Positions 16,601 to 26,859 are shown, numbered from the stretch's first letter. The stretch is DNA of 62,219 nucleotides from an uncultured Aliivibrio sp. (GCF_946479765.1 NZ_CAMLHO010000022.1:1-62219), one strand, 5' to 3'. Numbers and translations: made by a program. The notes: generated by a model not told the origin, from the sequence alone.

Positions 16601-18265
16601 TTACTTAGCTTTGATGTATAGGTCTTTCGAGTAGATTTTTTCTTCCGCATTTTCAGCGGGGAAGCCACCTACTTGTGGAGATAGTAGACGTGAACGAACA
16701 TACTGATAGATAGGCGCAATTGGCATATCTTTCGCTAAAAGCTGCTCAGCTTGTAGATAGATAGCGGTACGCTCTTCTTCAGATGTTGATTTTAGTGCTT
16801 TGTCGATAAGTGCATCATACTCAGCGCTTAGGTAGTGCTTACCACCTGTTGTGTTCTTACTAACCATTAATGTTAAGAAAGAAGATGCTTCATTATAGTC
16901 GCCACACCAACCAGCGCGAGCAACTTCAAACTCACCTTGGTCTTTTGAATCTAGGTACGTTTTCCACTCTTGGTTTTCAAGAGAAACTTCTAAACCAAGT
17001 GTTTTCTTCCACATAGAACCTGCTGCAACCGCAATTTTTTTATGGTTTTCAGAGGTATTGTATAGAAGAGTAAACTTAAGTGGATTTTCAGGGCCAAAAC
17101 CCGCTTCAGTTAATAGACGTTTAGCTTCTGCATTACGCTCATCTTGAGTCATCTTACCGTAAGCTGGTAGCTCAGGGTTAAAGCCCGCTGTGATTTCAGG
17201 CGTTAGGAAGTAAGCCGGTTTTTGGCCTTGACCTAGGATTGCGCCAGATACAATATCACGATCGATTGCGTAAGAGATTGCTTTACGTACTCGAACATCA
17301 TCAAATGGTTTCTTTTGAGTATTGAATGAGTAGTAATAAGTACACAAGCTACCTTCAACAGAAACAGACTCTGGGTGCTCTTTCTGTAGACGCTTGAAAT
17401 GCTCAGTAGGCAATGTTGATGTAAAGCTGATTTCACCAGAAAGGAAACGGTTCATCTCTGCTACTGGATTTTCAATTGGTAGATACGTTACTTTATCAAG
17501 TTTCGTCTCTTGATTATCCCAATACTGTTCGTTACGAAGCAGCTCTAAACGCTCATTTACAACCCAGCTATTTACAACAAATGCACCATTACCAACAAAG
17601 TTACCTGGCTTAGTCCACTTGTCGCCGAATTTTTCAACTGTTGCTTGATGCACAGGTTTCACAGTTGTGTGACCCATCATCATTACAAAGTATGGTACTG
17701 CTGTATCAAGTTGAATTTCTAAAGTGTGTGCGTCAACCGCTTTAACACCTAGCTCACTCTTGTCTTTTTTACCAGAGATGATGTCTTTTGCATTTACCAT
17801 CTTAGTATATTCCATATACCAAGAATATGGTGATGCAGTAGCAGGATCAACAGCACGTTGGAAGCTGTATACAAAATCATCTGCTGTTACAGGATCACCA
17901 TTTGACCATTTAGCGTCTTCACGTAAATGGAAAACAAATTTTTTGTTGTCTGCAGTTTCCCAGCTTTCCGCCACACCTGGAATCGTATTACCATCAGCAT
18001 CTTGGTTTACAAGGCCTTCTAGTAGATCACGAATTACATGAGATTCAGGAACACCTTGAGATTTGTGAGGATCAAGAGTAGCAACTTCAGTACCATTGCC
18101 GCGCGTCAATTCTTGAACATCAGCGTAAACCACTTCTGTCGACATTGGTTTTTCAGCAGGTTTAGTTTCTTTAACTGGTTGCTCTGCAGGTTTATCTCCA
18201 CAGCCAGCTAGTGTTAGTGACAGGCCACCAAGCAAGATTGCTTGTGTAATTTTATTTTTATACAT
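16601..18265 (-). CDS. oppA: Oligopeptide-binding protein OppA, lipoprotein form
   Basis: A 554-residue peptide-binding protein of the SBP_bac_5 family. It is the first gene of oppABCDF, with a GGAG ribosome-binding site. The N-terminus is a lipoprotein signal ending LAGC (C22), followed by a Lys/Pro/Glu-rich linker to about residue 45. The mature domain shows TLDPHKSQGVPESHVIRDLLEGL and WSNGDPVTADDFVYSFQRAVDP. Enteric OppA (about 543 residues) is a soluble periplasmic protein, so anchoring to a membrane differs here. Peptides are the expected ligand. Confidence 0.95.
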   Translation of the reverse strand: MYKNKITQAILLGGLSLTLAGCGDKPAEQPVKETKPAEKPMSTEVVYADVQELTRGNGTEVATLDPHKSQGVPESHVIRDLLEGLVNQDADGNTIPGVAESWETADNKKFVFHLREDAKWSNGDPVTADDFVYSFQRAVDPATASPYSWYMEYTKMVNAKDIISGKKDKSELGVKAVDAHTLEIQLDTAVPYFVMMMGHTTVKPVHQATVEKFGDKWTKPGNFVGNGAFVVNSWVVNERLELLRNEQYWDNQETKLDKVTYLPIENPVAEMNRFLSGEISFTSTLPTEHFKRLQKEHPESVSVEGSLCTYYYSFNTQKKPFDDVRVRKAISYAIDRDIVSGAILGQGQKPAYFLTPEITAGFNPELPAYGKMTQDERNAEAKRLLTEAGFGPENPLKFTLLYNTSENHKKIAVAAGSMWKKTLGLEVSLENQEWKTYLDSKDQGEFEVARAGWCGDYNEASSFLTLMVSKNTTGGKHYLSAEYDALIDKALKSTSEEERTAIYLQAEQLLAKDMPIAPIYQYVRSRLLSPQVGGFPAENAEEKIYSKDLYIKAK

Positions 18266-18657
18266 GCATTAACTCCAATACATTCTATTTTGCATCCATG
18301 ACACTCTTCGGGCAGAACGACTTGCCAATCATTTATGATCTAAAAAACGTTAAAGGCGCCTTAAAAAAAATAAATCCTTCGAATAATTGTGTGGGACATT
18401 AGCAACCCTCGAAGCATTTTGCCACATTTTTGTCACAAAACACCTGATAATTTTTAAAAACATCACATTTTACAGCATAAATGACCAGTTATTAGCCTAT
18501 AACCGTATTCCAATATATAGAAAACTAACAAAGACTAGAATTCAACACCGTTAGTAACACTTTAGATACACCTTACAATATAAAAACCAATATTTATCCA
18601 ACAAAATAACCGATAATTCGTTGATTAATCGCTCCCTTCACCTAAAAAAACATTAAT
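18266..18657. other. Intergenic AT-rich region upstream of oppA
   Basis: About 390 bases between oppA (leftward) and the chitinase control region. No ORF or RNA gene is supported. An AAGGCGCCTT palindrome lies near 18353-18362, about 90 bases upstream of the oppA start. I could not place the opp promoter with confidence. Confidence 0.4.
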
Positions 18658-18718
18658 TTCACTCGAAAAATAACTTTACCCGATTACACAATATGTAAAA
18701 ACAATATTTTCGAGTGAA
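18658..18718. repeat. 12-bp dyad upstream of the chitinase promoter
   Basis: TTCACTCGAAAA (18658-18669) and TTTTCGAGTGAA (18707-18718) are perfect inverted copies separated by 37 bp. The right arm ends 20 bp before the predicted -35 box. The spacing is too long for a simple hairpin operator and suggests two copies of a regulator site. Confidence 0.6.
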
Positions 18719-18738
18719 CCTTCACTTTTTTATATTGG

Positions 18739-18767
18739 TTACATTTCAAGCATGTTGAATGTATAAG
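18739..18767 (+). promoter_or_regulatory. Likely promoter of the chitinase gene
   Basis: TTACAT (18739-18744) and TATAAG (18762-18767) are separated by exactly 17 bp. A start near 18774 leaves a leader of about 110 bases before the ATG. Confidence 0.5.
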
Positions 18768-18884
18768 CCTGCTGCCAAACTAAATACACCAGCTGGAAAT
18801 TTATAAAATATGTACAAATATAAATAGCAGAGCTGAGTATTTCAGCTGTAATCCAACTGGATTAATCAATCAAGGATGTTATTT

Positions 18885-21419
18885 ATGTTTAAAAATAAAC
18901 TGGGACTGTGCTCCGCGGCAATTACTCTTGCCCTCTCAGCCCCAACTTATGCAGCAACTCCAGGACAAGCCATTATTTCTTGGATGGAAACTGATTTTGC
19001 CATTATTGAAGTAGACCAAGCCGCCACATCATATAAAAATCTTGTCACGGTAAAAGAGTTTGCAGAAGTACCTGTAACATGGGACAGGTGGTCTGGAGAA
19101 TCCGCGGAAGTATGGCGAGTTCTATTAAATGGGGTTGTCGTTCATGAAGAAACGATTGCAGCAACCGCCTCACAAAAAGCCTCTACCGTTCTCCAAGTGA
19201 GACAAGGTGGCCAATATTCGATGACAGTTCAATTGTGTAATGGGACAGTCGCAACAGAAGAGTGTAGCACCAGTGATGCTAAGTCGATTATCGTGGCTGA
19301 TACCGATGGTAGTCATTTAGATCCCCTCCCAATGAATATTGACCCAACAAATGGAAATTACACAACACCAGAAGGAATGGTATCAGGTGCTTATTTTGTT
19401 GAATGGGGCGTTTATGGACGTAAATTTGCAGTTGATCAGATCCCGGCTCAAAATCTCACTCATATCCTCTATGGCTTCGTACCAATTTGTGGTCCTAACC
19501 CCTCTTTAGGTGAAATTGAAAGTGGCAATAGTTTAGCGGCTCTAAACCGTGCTTGTGCTGGCACACCTGATTATGAAGTGGTTATCCATGACCCATGGGC
19601 AGCAGTACAAATGCCACAACCTCAATCAGGTCATGTCCACAGCACACCTTATAAAGGGACTTATGGTCAAATGATGGCTCTTAAACAACGCTATCCAGAC
19701 CTAAAAATTGTTCCTTCTATTGGCGGTTGGACTTTATCAGACCCTTTCTATGACTTTGTTGATAAATCTAAACGTGACATCTTTGTTTCTTCTGTTAAGC
19801 AATTCCTTAAAACATGGAAATTCTATGATGGCGTAGATATTGATTGGGAATTCCCTGGCGGCGATGGTGCAAGTTCGACCGGTGGTGACCCTGTAAATGA
19901 TGGCCCTGCTTATGTTGCTTTAATGCAAGAGCTGAGAGCTATGCTTGATGAGTTAAGTGCTGAAACAGGAAAAACTTATGAACTAACCTCTGCGATTGGG
20001 GCTGGTTACGATAAAATTGAAGATGTTGATTATGCAGCAGCCTCTCAATACATGGACTACATTTTTGCCATGACTTATGATTTCTTCGGTGGCTGGAATA
20101 ACGTCGTTGGACATCAAACTGCCATTTATTGTGGTTCACATATGTCACAAGGTGAATGTGATGGCACAGGGTTAGACGATAGAGGCGAACCTAGAAAAGG
20201 CCCAGCTTATACTATATCTAATGCTATCGATTTATTGCTAGCGCAAGGTGTTGATGCTAATAAACTGGTTGTTGGTGCTGGTATGTATGCTCGTGGTTGG
20301 ACTGGCGTGACACGTGAAAGCATGACTGACCCGACAAACCCAATGACAGGCGTTGGTAATGGTAAAGTTGCAGGCTCTTGGGAAGCAGGCGTTATTGATT
20401 ACAAAGATGTCGTCACTCGCTACGTAGATAAAGCCGGTGTTGAAGTTGGTTATGATGAAGTCGCTCAAGCCGCTTATGCTTATGATCCTAGTAATGGTGA
20501 TCTTGTTACTTACGATAATAAGAAGTCGGTATTAGCTAAAGGTGAGTATGTTCGTTCACTCGGTTTAGGTGGTTTATTTGCATGGGAAATCGATGCAGAT
20601 AATGGTGACATTCTAAATGCAATGCAAGAAGGGCTTGCTGGTGGAACGGTAACCCCTCCTGCGAATAAAAAACCAATTGCTAATGCTGGCGTCGATATTG
20701 CGGTAACCGCTCCAGCAATAGCTCAACTTGATGGTTCATTATCATCAGACAGTGATGGAACCATCGCATCTTATGCTTGGACTCAAATCTCTGGACCAGC
20801 TGTAGCGTTAAGTAATCAAAATACGGTTAATGCTAGTTTTGTAACTGATGGTTTTATTCAATCTGAAACTCTTCAATTCACCTTAACGGTAACGGATGAT
20901 AAAGGCGTAACAGCTTCTGATTCAGTCTCTGTAGTCGTAACGGTTAAAGGAACTGAGCTGGTTAATACCCCACCAGTAGCTGTGATTATTGCACCAAGTT
21001 CGGTTAATAAAGGGGATCTAGTGACGCTAGATGCCTCTTCTTCTACTGATGCAGAAGGTGACCCTCTAACGTTTACGTGGGCAGTTCCATCAGGAATAGA
21101 TGCTACGGTTACAGGGTCTACAGTCACCTTTATTGCTGGTTCTTATACGGTAGATACTCCGCTTTCATTCTCAGTAACAGCGAATGATGGCCAAGCATCA
21201 AATACAGAAACAGTAAGTGTTATTGTGCTAAAAGATGCAGGAGAACCGCCTGTAACTTGTGACAATGCATGGGATGCAACAGCGGTTTACACTGGTGGCG
21301 ATCAAGTATCTCAAGCTGGAAAAACATGGGAAGCAAAATGGTGGACTCAAGGTAATGCTCCATCAACTTCTGGTGAATGGGGAGTATGGAAAGAAGTAGG
21401 TATTTCTACTTGTAACTAA
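18885..21419 (+). CDS. chiA: Secreted chitinase, GH18 ChiA type with PKD-like and chitin-binding domains
   Basis: An 844-residue secreted enzyme that hydrolyses beta-1,4-GlcNAc linkages in chitin. Domain order: Sec signal (about 1-24, cleavage after TYA-A); an N-terminal ChiA-type beta-sandwich to about 135; the GH18 barrel at about 160-580 with D315-G-V-D318-I-D320-W-E322 as the catalytic motif; two PKD/cadherin-like repeats (about 590-690 and 695-785); and a C-terminal type 5/12 chitin-binding module with AKWWTQGNAPS. I chose the ATG at 18885, 8 bases after AAGGA; the ATG at 18876 overlaps that site. Chitin use is a core Vibrionaceae trait. Confidence 0.95.
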   Translation: MFKNKLGLCSAAITLALSAPTYAATPGQAIISWMETDFAIIEVDQAATSYKNLVTVKEFAEVPVTWDRWSGESAEVWRVLLNGVVVHEETIAATASQKASTVLQVRQGGQYSMTVQLCNGTVATEECSTSDAKSIIVADTDGSHLDPLPMNIDPTNGNYTTPEGMVSGAYFVEWGVYGRKFAVDQIPAQNLTHILYGFVPICGPNPSLGEIESGNSLAALNRACAGTPDYEVVIHDPWAAVQMPQPQSGHVHSTPYKGTYGQMMALKQRYPDLKIVPSIGGWTLSDPFYDFVDKSKRDIFVSSVKQFLKTWKFYDGVDIDWEFPGGDGASSTGGDPVNDGPAYVALMQELRAMLDELSAETGKTYELTSAIGAGYDKIEDVDYAAASQYMDYIFAMTYDFFGGWNNVVGHQTAIYCGSHMSQGECDGTGLDDRGEPRKGPAYTISNAIDLLLAQGVDANKLVVGAGMYARGWTGVTRESMTDPTNPMTGVGNGKVAGSWEAGVIDYKDVVTRYVDKAGVEVGYDEVAQAAYAYDPSNGDLVTYDNKKSVLAKGEYVRSLGLGGLFAWEIDADNGDILNAMQEGLAGGTVTPPANKKPIANAGVDIAVTAPAIAQLDGSLSSDSDGTIASYAWTQISGPAVALSNQNTVNASFVTDGFIQSETLQFTLTVTDDKGVTASDSVSVVVTVKGTELVNTPPVAVIIAPSSVNKGDLVTLDASSSTDAEGDPLTFTWAVPSGIDATVTGSTVTFIAGSYTVDTPLSFSVTANDGQASNTETVSVIVLKDAGEPPVTCDNAWDATAVYTGGDQVSQAGKTWEAKWWTQGNAPSTSGEWGVWKEVGISTCN

Positions 21420-21440
21420 TATCCTTCTATATCACTAACA

Positions 21441-21482
21441 AAAAGGCCAAATTCATGAAATTGAATTTGGCCTTACTTTTTT
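21441..21482. terminator. Bidirectional terminator between chitinase and tdk
   Basis: AAGGCCAAATTC (21443-21454) and GAATTTGGCCTT (21463-21474) form a 12-bp perfect stem, with T-rich sequence to its right and A-rich sequence to its left. Confidence 0.9.
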
Positions 21483-21503
21483 ATCAATTAGAACTAAACG
21501 TAA

Positions 21504-22082
21504 TTACTTACCTAGTGCTTCTTTATAATGATTTCGGCAAACGGAGACATATAATTCATTACCACCAATCGCCACTTGATCACCGTCCGCTATCGCAACA
21601 CCATGCTCATCGGTACGAATAACCATGTTCGCTTTGCGACCACAGTGACAAATGGTTTTTAGCTCAACTAATTTATCAGCCCATGATAATAAATACTTAC
21701 TGCCTTCAAATAGCTCACCTAAAAAATCAGTACGTAAGCCATAACATAACGCTGGGATATGCAATTTATCAACGACTTCTGTTAATTGGTAAACTTGTTC
21801 TTTCGTTAAAAATTGGCACTCATCGATTAATACACAATGAATTTTTTTTGCTTCATGGAGTGTTTTAATCGTTTCAAACATATCCATGTCTGTATTAAAT
21901 AAATGCGCATCGGCATCTAGGCCAATACGAGAACTCACTTTTCCCACGCCATATCGGTCATCAATAGCCGCGGTAAAAATCGCAGGGTTCATTCCGCGTT
22001 CTTGGTAATTAAAAGACGATTGAAGAAGTGTTGTTGATTTACCCGCATTCATTGCTGAGTAATAAAAGTACATCTGAGCCAC
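21504..22082 (-). CDS. tdk: Thymidine kinase
   Basis: A 192-residue cytoplasmic type II thymidine kinase (E. coli about 205) of the pyrimidine salvage pathway. The P-loop is SAMNAGKST (9-17). The Walker B-like VLIDECQFL and the zinc-binding CHCGRKANM with a later C-x-x-H near the C-terminus are present. Translation probably starts at GTG (22082), 7 bases after GAGGA; an ATG lies three codons in. It is transcribed towards the chitinase terminator and away from cysS. Confidence 0.95.
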   Translation of the reverse strand: MAQMYFYYSAMNAGKSTTLLQSSFNYQERGMNPAIFTAAIDDRYGVGKVSSRIGLDADAHLFNTDMDMFETIKTLHEAKKIHCVLIDECQFLTKEQVYQLTEVVDKLHIPALCYGLRTDFLGELFEGSKYLLSWADKLVELKTICHCGRKANMVIRTDEHGVAIADGDQVAIGGNELYVSVCRNHYKEALGK

Positions 22083-22118
22083 AAATGTGTCCTCTATTAA
22101 AGTTCAAAAATTTGGTAA

Positions 22119-22146
22119 TAAAAAAGGCTGGAAAAACCAGCCCTTT
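22119..22146 (-). terminator. Terminator of cysS
   Basis: GGCTGG (22126-22131) pairs with CCAGCC (22137-22142), followed on the minus strand by six T residues. Confidence 0.8.
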
Positions 22147-22163
22147 ATATAAAACTGTTGATA

Positions 22164-23552
22164 CTATTTACGACGCCAAGTTGTCCCTTCAGGGCCATCT
22201 TCTAAAATAATATTTAATGCTGCGATCGCATCACGAGCCGCATCAGCCGCTGCCCAATCTTTTGCCGCACGAGCATCATTACGTGCTTTAATTAAAGCCT
22301 CTATTTCTGCCACTTCATTATCGCTACCACTTTCACCTTGTAAAAAAGCTTCAGGATCTTGTGATAATAAACCCAGCACTTCTGCTAATTCACGCATTAA
22401 TGCACCAAGCTTAGAGGCCGCTTCAATGCTTTCTGTTTTTAAGCGATTAACTTCACGAGCCATTTCAAACAGTACAGAGTAAGCCTCTGGTGTATTGAAG
22501 TCATCATTCATTGCCGTCGAAAAACGTGTCACGAACTCTTCACCACCAGCAGCGGCAATGGTTAAATCAAGACCACGTAACGAAGTGTACAAACGCTCTA
22601 GCGATGCACGAGCTTGATTTAAATTGTCTTCACTGTAATTTAATTGACTACGGTAATGACCAGACATTAAAAAGTAACGAACCGTTTCTGAATCGTAATG
22701 TGCTAATACGTCACGAATAGTAAAGAAGTTGCCTAATGACTTAGACATCTTTTCACGATCAATCATCACCATACCACTATGCATCCAAGTATTTACATAC
22801 TTAGAGTCATGAGCACAACACGATTGCGCAATTTCATTTTCGTGATGTGGGAACATTAGATCAGAACCACCACCATGAATGTCAAAATGATTACCTAAAA
22901 TTGAAGAGTTCATTGCAGAACATTCAATGTGCCAACCAGGGCGGCCCGCTCCCCATGGAGATTCCCACGTTGGTTCTCCAGGTTTAGACATTTTCCATAA
23001 CACAAAGTCCATACCGCTACGTTTTACGCTTGCTTCTTCAATTGTTACACGAGAGCCTGTTTGGAGTTGCTCAAGATCTTGGCGAGAAAGACGACCGTAT
23101 TCGTCGTACTTTTTAACTTCAAACATTACATCACCATTTGAGGCAACATAAGCAAAGCCACGCTCAATTAAACGCTCAACTAATTCTACAATTTCAGTGA
23201 TGTATTCTGTTGCTCTTGGTTCAATATCTGGGCGCTTCATATTTAGCGCATCAAAATCAGCATGCATATCAGCAATCAAACGTTCAGTTAACGCATCACA
23301 CGTTTCGCCATTCTCTGCGGCACGCTTAATAATTTTATCGTCAATATCGGTAATGTTACGAACAAAAGTAAGATCGTAACCTAAAAAACGTAAATAACGA
23401 GAAATTACATCAAAAGAGACAAACGTACGACCATGACCGATATGACACAAGTCGTAAATCGTAACCCCACACACATACATACCGATTTTGCCTTCGGTAA
23501 TTGGTTTAAATTCTTCTTTTTGACGTGTAAGTGAGTTATATATTTTCAACAT
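22164..23552 (-). CDS. cysS: Cysteine--tRNA ligase
   Basis: A 462-residue class I aminoacyl-tRNA synthetase (E. coli 461). The zinc ligand C28 and HIGH motif (37-40) lie in [17 protein letters not shown] second zinc region is GWHIECSAM, and the flexible KMSKS loop is [10 protein letters not shown]. The C-terminal helical DALR-type part ends [12 protein letters not shown]. It is divergent from ppiB across about 150 bases, an arrangement common in gammaproteobacteria. Confidence 0.98.
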   Translation of the reverse strand: MLKIYNSLTRQKEEFKPITEGKIGMYVCGVTIYDLCHIGHGRTFVSFDVISRYLRFLGYDLTFVRNITDIDDKIIKRAAENGETCDALTERLIADMHADFDALNMKRPDIEPRATEYITEIVELVERLIERGFAYVASNGDVMFEVKKYDEYGRLSRQDLEQLQTGSRVTIEEASVKRSGMDFVLWKMSKPGEPTWESPWGAGRPGWHIECSAMNSSILGNHFDIHGGGSDLMFPHHENEIAQSCCAHDSKYVNTWMHSGMVMIDREKMSKSLGNFFTIRDVLAHYDSETVRYFLMSGHYRSQLNYSEDNLNQARASLERLYTSLRGLDLTIAAAGGEEFVTRFSTAMNDDFNTPEAYSVLFEMAREVNRLKTESIEAASKLGALMRELAEVLGLLSQDPEAFLQGESGSDNEVAEIEALIKARNDARAAKDWAAADAARDAIAALNIILEDGPEGTTWRRK

Positions 23553-23700
23553 GCTCTTTTTTTACTCATTATTTGTTTAAAGGATATATAAAGGCTATTA
23601 AACCTATATTAAGTAATGATAGCAAGAAAATTCCCTGTAGATCCTCCTTAATCTTAGGTAAAATCAATTTCTATTTAAATACAATTACAAAGGTAATTTC

Positions 23701-24198
23701 ATGATCATCCTTCACACATCTTTTGGTGACATCACAGTTAAACTTCACGAAGATAAAGCACCAGCAACTTGTGCGAACTTCTTACAATACTGTCAAGAAG
23801 GTTTCTACGACAACACTCTTTTCCACCGTGTAATTGATGGCTTTATGGTTCAAGGCGGCGGCATGACTTCTGGTCTTGAAGAAAAAACTAGTCGTGCAAC
23901 AATCAAAAACGAAGCAAACAATGGCCTAAACAATAAAGTAGGCACATTAGCGATGGCTCGCACTATGGAACCGCATTCTGCTAGTTCTCAGTTCTTCATC
24001 AACGTTAATGACAACAAATTTTTAGACTTTAAATCAGAGTCTGTAGATGGTTGGGGTTACTGTGTATTTGCTGAAGTTGTTGACGGCATGGACGTAGTAG
24101 ACAAAATCAAAGGTGTTGCAACTGGTAATTACGGTTACGTACACCAAGATGTTCCAGTTGAAGAAGTATTCATCACTGGTACTACAATTACAGAATAA
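23701..24198 (+). CDS. ppiB: Peptidyl-prolyl cis-trans isomerase B (cyclophilin)
   Basis: A 165-residue cytoplasmic cyclophilin (E. coli PpiB 164). The catalytic and binding segment [31 protein letters not shown] and [19 protein letters not shown] are all conserved. It has no signal peptide, so it is the cytoplasmic PpiB rather than PpiA. It has an AAGG-type ribosome-binding site and lies 60 bases before lpxH; the two may form one transcript. Confidence 0.97.
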   Translation: MIILHTSFGDITVKLHEDKAPATCANFLQYCQEGFYDNTLFHRVIDGFMVQGGGMTSGLEEKTSRATIKNEANNGLNNKVGTLAMARTMEPHSASSQFFINVNDNKFLDFKSESVDGWGYCVFAEVVDGMDVVDKIKGVATGNYGYVHQDVPVEEVFITGTTITE

Positions 24199-24258
24199 TT
24201 CTATTTTTATGTCAGCTCTAAATCCAGAGCTGACATCTTCCTTATAAAAAAGCATTTT

Positions 24259-24984
24259 ATGACTATATTATTTATCTCTGATCTCCACCTATCCCCTCTT
24301 AGACCTGATATCACCGATTGCTTCCTCGACTTTATGAGCAATGACGCAATTCATGCAGAAAAGCTTTATGTATTAGGTGATTTATTTGAATTCTGGATTG
24401 GCGATGATGATGATTCATCATTTAATGGTGTCATTAAAAATGCATTTAAAGCATTAAATCAACAAGGTGTAGAATGCTATTTCATTCAAGGAAATCGTGA
24501 TTTCTTATTGAATAAACGTTTTTGTAAAGAAACGGGCGTACAACTTTTAAATGACCATACTGTTATTGATATAGATGGTGAAAAAGTACTGATCATGCAC
24601 GGCGATACACTCTGTATTGATGACATCAAATATCAAGAGTTTCGCGCTAAAGTTCACCAACCATGGTTACAATGGGTATTTAATCGCATCCCGCTCTTCA
24701 TTCGCCAGCGCATCGTTAAAAATGTACAAGATAAAATCAAAGAAAAAAAACAGCATAAAGCATTAACGCTCATGGATGTGACCCAAAGTGAAGTTGAAAA
24801 GGTCATGTCAGAAGAAGGTGTAAAAAGACTGATCCACGGACATACTCATCGCCCAGACACCCATACTTTTAGTCATAATAACCAAGATATGATCCGTATT
24901 GTTCTTGGGGACTGGTATACACAAGGATCTATTCTTGAATATACGAACAATAAATACACACTTCACAATAAAACTTTTAAATAA
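24259..24984 (+). CDS. lpxH: UDP-2,3-diacylglucosamine diphosphatase
   Basis: A 241-residue peripheral inner-membrane metallophosphatase that makes lipid X in lipid A synthesis. The di-metal site motifs are D8-L-H10, G40-D41 (GDLFEFW), GNRDF, the MHGD segment and the C-terminal [10 protein letters not shown]. The length fits E. coli LpxH (240). It lies next to ppiB, the usual order in related bacteria. Confidence 0.97.
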   Translation: MTILFISDLHLSPLRPDITDCFLDFMSNDAIHAEKLYVLGDLFEFWIGDDDDSSFNGVIKNAFKALNQQGVECYFIQGNRDFLLNKRFCKETGVQLLNDHTVIDIDGEKVLIMHGDTLCIDDIKYQEFRAKVHQPWLQWVFNRIPLFIRQRIVKNVQDKIKEKKQHKALTLMDVTQSEVEKVMSEEGVKRLIHGHTHRPDTHTFSHNNQDMIRIVLGDWYTQGSILEYTNNKYTLHNKTFK

Positions 24985-25099
24985 ATCACATTAATAGGCA
25001 CCCTTTATCCCCTGGATGAAGTGAGTCATAGTTTTTTTTCGATAAACGGATTATGATAAGCCTAATTTCGATTCAATACGCTGTAGAGAATAACTTTTT

Positions 25100-26302
25100 A
25101 TGTACTCATATGTTGCTCGTCAACCTATCTTAGATTTGAAAAAAAATACGATTGGTTACGAATTATTGTTCCGTGATGGGCCAAAAAATACGTTTCCTGC
25201 AATAGAAGCAGAAGAAGCAACAAGTCGATTATTATCAGACCATTTTCTCAGTTCCCAATGCAATGCAACTAATGATAAGTTGGGCTTTGTTAATTTCCCT
25301 CAACAAAGTTTAATTAATCTAGTACCAACTCTCTTTAATTCAAATAATTTAGTCGTTGAAATTCTTGAAGATTGCATACCAAACCAAGAGCTACTCAATG
25401 CTATTAAAATACTCTCTAAAAGTGGCTATAAATTAGCACTTGATGACTTTGAGCCAAGCCCTGAATGGACACCCTTTCTTCCTTATATTGACATAATCAA
25501 ATTTGATATTCGTACTATCCCTATTTTAAAAGCTAAGTTATTTATTCGCCATTGCGAAAAATACAACATCTCTTTTTTAGCTGAAAAAGTAGAGAGCTAT
25601 GAAGAGTTTGAAGAAGCAAAAGCCGCTGGATTCATTTATTTTCAAGGCTACTTTTTTAGTAAACCTGAAATGCTACAACAACGTGCAATGCAACCAAATC
25701 AACTCTCTATTATGAAACTTTATCAAGAGATCTCTGCGCCAAGCGTTGATTTTCAAGCCGTTGAAAAATACTTAATTCAAGATGTCTCGCTCTCTTATAA
25801 ACTATTACGCTTTGTTAATTCTTCATCAATAATTGATCAACCGATCAGTTCTTTTAAACAAGCTTTAGTTTATTTAGGTGAAACCAAGTTGCGTCAATTC
25901 GTTTCTTTGGTTGCCATCGCTCATGCAACTGAACATAAGCCCCAATCGCTTTATACGTTATCTGTTCACCGTGCTAAACTCTGTGAGCTGATCGTAACAA
26001 AAACAAATATAAATCTTGAACCAAGCCAAGCATTTTTAGTCGGCCTATTCTCGCTTCTAGAGCCATTATTAGATCAGCCGTTGAACAGTTTGATTCAGTA
26101 TTTACCTATTTCTACCGAAATAAAATTGGCCCTAACAGAACGTAAAGGCGCTCTTGGGAAGCTTATTTTAGCGATTGAAAGCTATGAAAAAGCGAACTGG
26201 ACGATGGTATCTAAATGCTGTGCTATTTTAAAAATTACCGAGGAAGAGTTTTCTACCTGTTATAACGAATCTGCTGAATGGGTAGACGAGATGGCAAACT
26301 AG
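25100..26302 (+). CDS. EAL-HDOD domain signalling protein
   Basis: A 400-residue soluble protein with an N-terminal EAL domain (about 1-200) and a C-terminal HDOD domain (about 200-395). The first motif is GYELLFR instead of EALxR, and loop 6 reads DDFEPS rather than DDFGTG. Even so, several residues of active EAL enzymes can be traced: Glu in YELL, Asn in VNFP, Glu in VVEIL, the DD pair, Lys in IKFD, Glu in AEKVES and Gln in FQGYFF. It may bind or slowly cleave cyclic di-GMP, or only act as an adaptor. The gene precedes ychJ by 10 bases. The exact regulatory role is unknown. Confidence 0.85.
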   Translation: MYSYVARQPILDLKKNTIGYELLFRDGPKNTFPAIEAEEATSRLLSDHFLSSQCNATNDKLGFVNFPQQSLINLVPTLFNSNNLVVEILEDCIPNQELLNAIKILSKSGYKLALDDFEPSPEWTPFLPYIDIIKFDIRTIPILKAKLFIRHCEKYNISFLAEKVESYEEFEEAKAAGFIYFQGYFFSKPEMLQQRAMQPNQLSIMKLYQEISAPSVDFQAVEKYLIQDVSLSYKLLRFVNSSSIIDQPISSFKQALVYLGETKLRQFVSLVAIAHATEHKPQSLYTLSVHRAKLCELIVTKTNINLEPSQAFLVGLFSLLEPLLDQPLNSLIQYLPISTEIKLALTERKGALGKLILAIESYEKANWTMVSKCCAILKITEEEFSTCYNESAEWVDEMAN

Positions 26303-26312
26303 GTTATTAATT

Positions 26313-26711
26313 ATGTCTAAAATTAGTCATTGTCCATGTGGCAGCAAAAAAAACTATTCAATCTGTTGTGAACCAATTCACAACAATCATGAATTGGCAA
26401 AAACACCAGAACTATTAATGCGTTCACGTTACAGTGCGCATGTAAAACGATTAACTCAATATATAATTGATACCTATCACCCCTCTTGTAATGCACAAGA
26501 ATTTAAAGACGGCATAGAAGAATCCATTGAGCTTAACTGGCGTAAACTGAAAGTAATTTCTTCACACCTCTCTAATAAAACAGATAATGAAGGTTTTGTT
26601 TCTTTTAAAGCAAGCTACTCTGAAAATGGTCAACTGCATCAACTAAAAGAGCATTCTCGTTTTCTAAAAGAAAATGGTAAATGGTATTACATCGATGGTG
26701 ACATTGAATGA
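26313..26711 (+). CDS. ychJ: YchJ-family (UPF0225) SEC-C motif protein
   Basis: A 132-residue protein with the N-terminal SEC-C metal-binding motif CPCGSKKNYSICC (residues 8-20) and the family stretch LMRSRYSAHVKR. The rest is an NTF2-like fold ending HSRFLKENGKWYYIDGD. Its function is unknown; SEC-C motifs usually bind zinc. It follows the EAL-HDOD gene by 10 bases, likely as one operon, and ends at a terminator with a UUCG loop. Confidence 0.9.
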   Translation: MSKISHCPCGSKKNYSICCEPIHNNHELAKTPELLMRSRYSAHVKRLTQYIIDTYHPSCNAQEFKDGIEESIELNWRKLKVISSHLSNKTDNEGFVSFKASYSENGQLHQLKEHSRFLKENGKWYYIDGDIE

Positions 26712-26740
26712 ACCACACCTTCTACATTTAAATACATTAA

Positions 26741-26767
26741 AGCCTGATATTCGTATTAGGCTTTTTT
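26741..26767 (+). terminator. Rho-independent terminator after ychJ
   Basis: AGCCTGATA (26741-26749) and TATTAGGCT (26754-26762) pair over a TTCG tetraloop, followed by TTTTT. Confidence 0.9.
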
Positions 26768-26784
26768 ATTTTGATTGAGTTAAC

Positions 26785-26815
26785 CAAAAAAACGAGAGCC
26801 ATAAGACTCTCGTTT
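26785..26815 (-). terminator. Terminator of the NSS transporter gene
   Basis: AAACGAGAG (26790-26798) pairs with CTCTCGTTT (26807-26815). The minus strand continues into a T run. Confidence 0.85.
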
Positions 26816-26859
26816 ATATTTTATATTACTCTATGTATTTATTACTGTTTTATCTCAGT

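Noticed and set aside
18420-18445. CRP-like site (TGTGAC near 18432, minus strand)
   Set aside because: Only one half-site matches; the second half does not fit TCACA.
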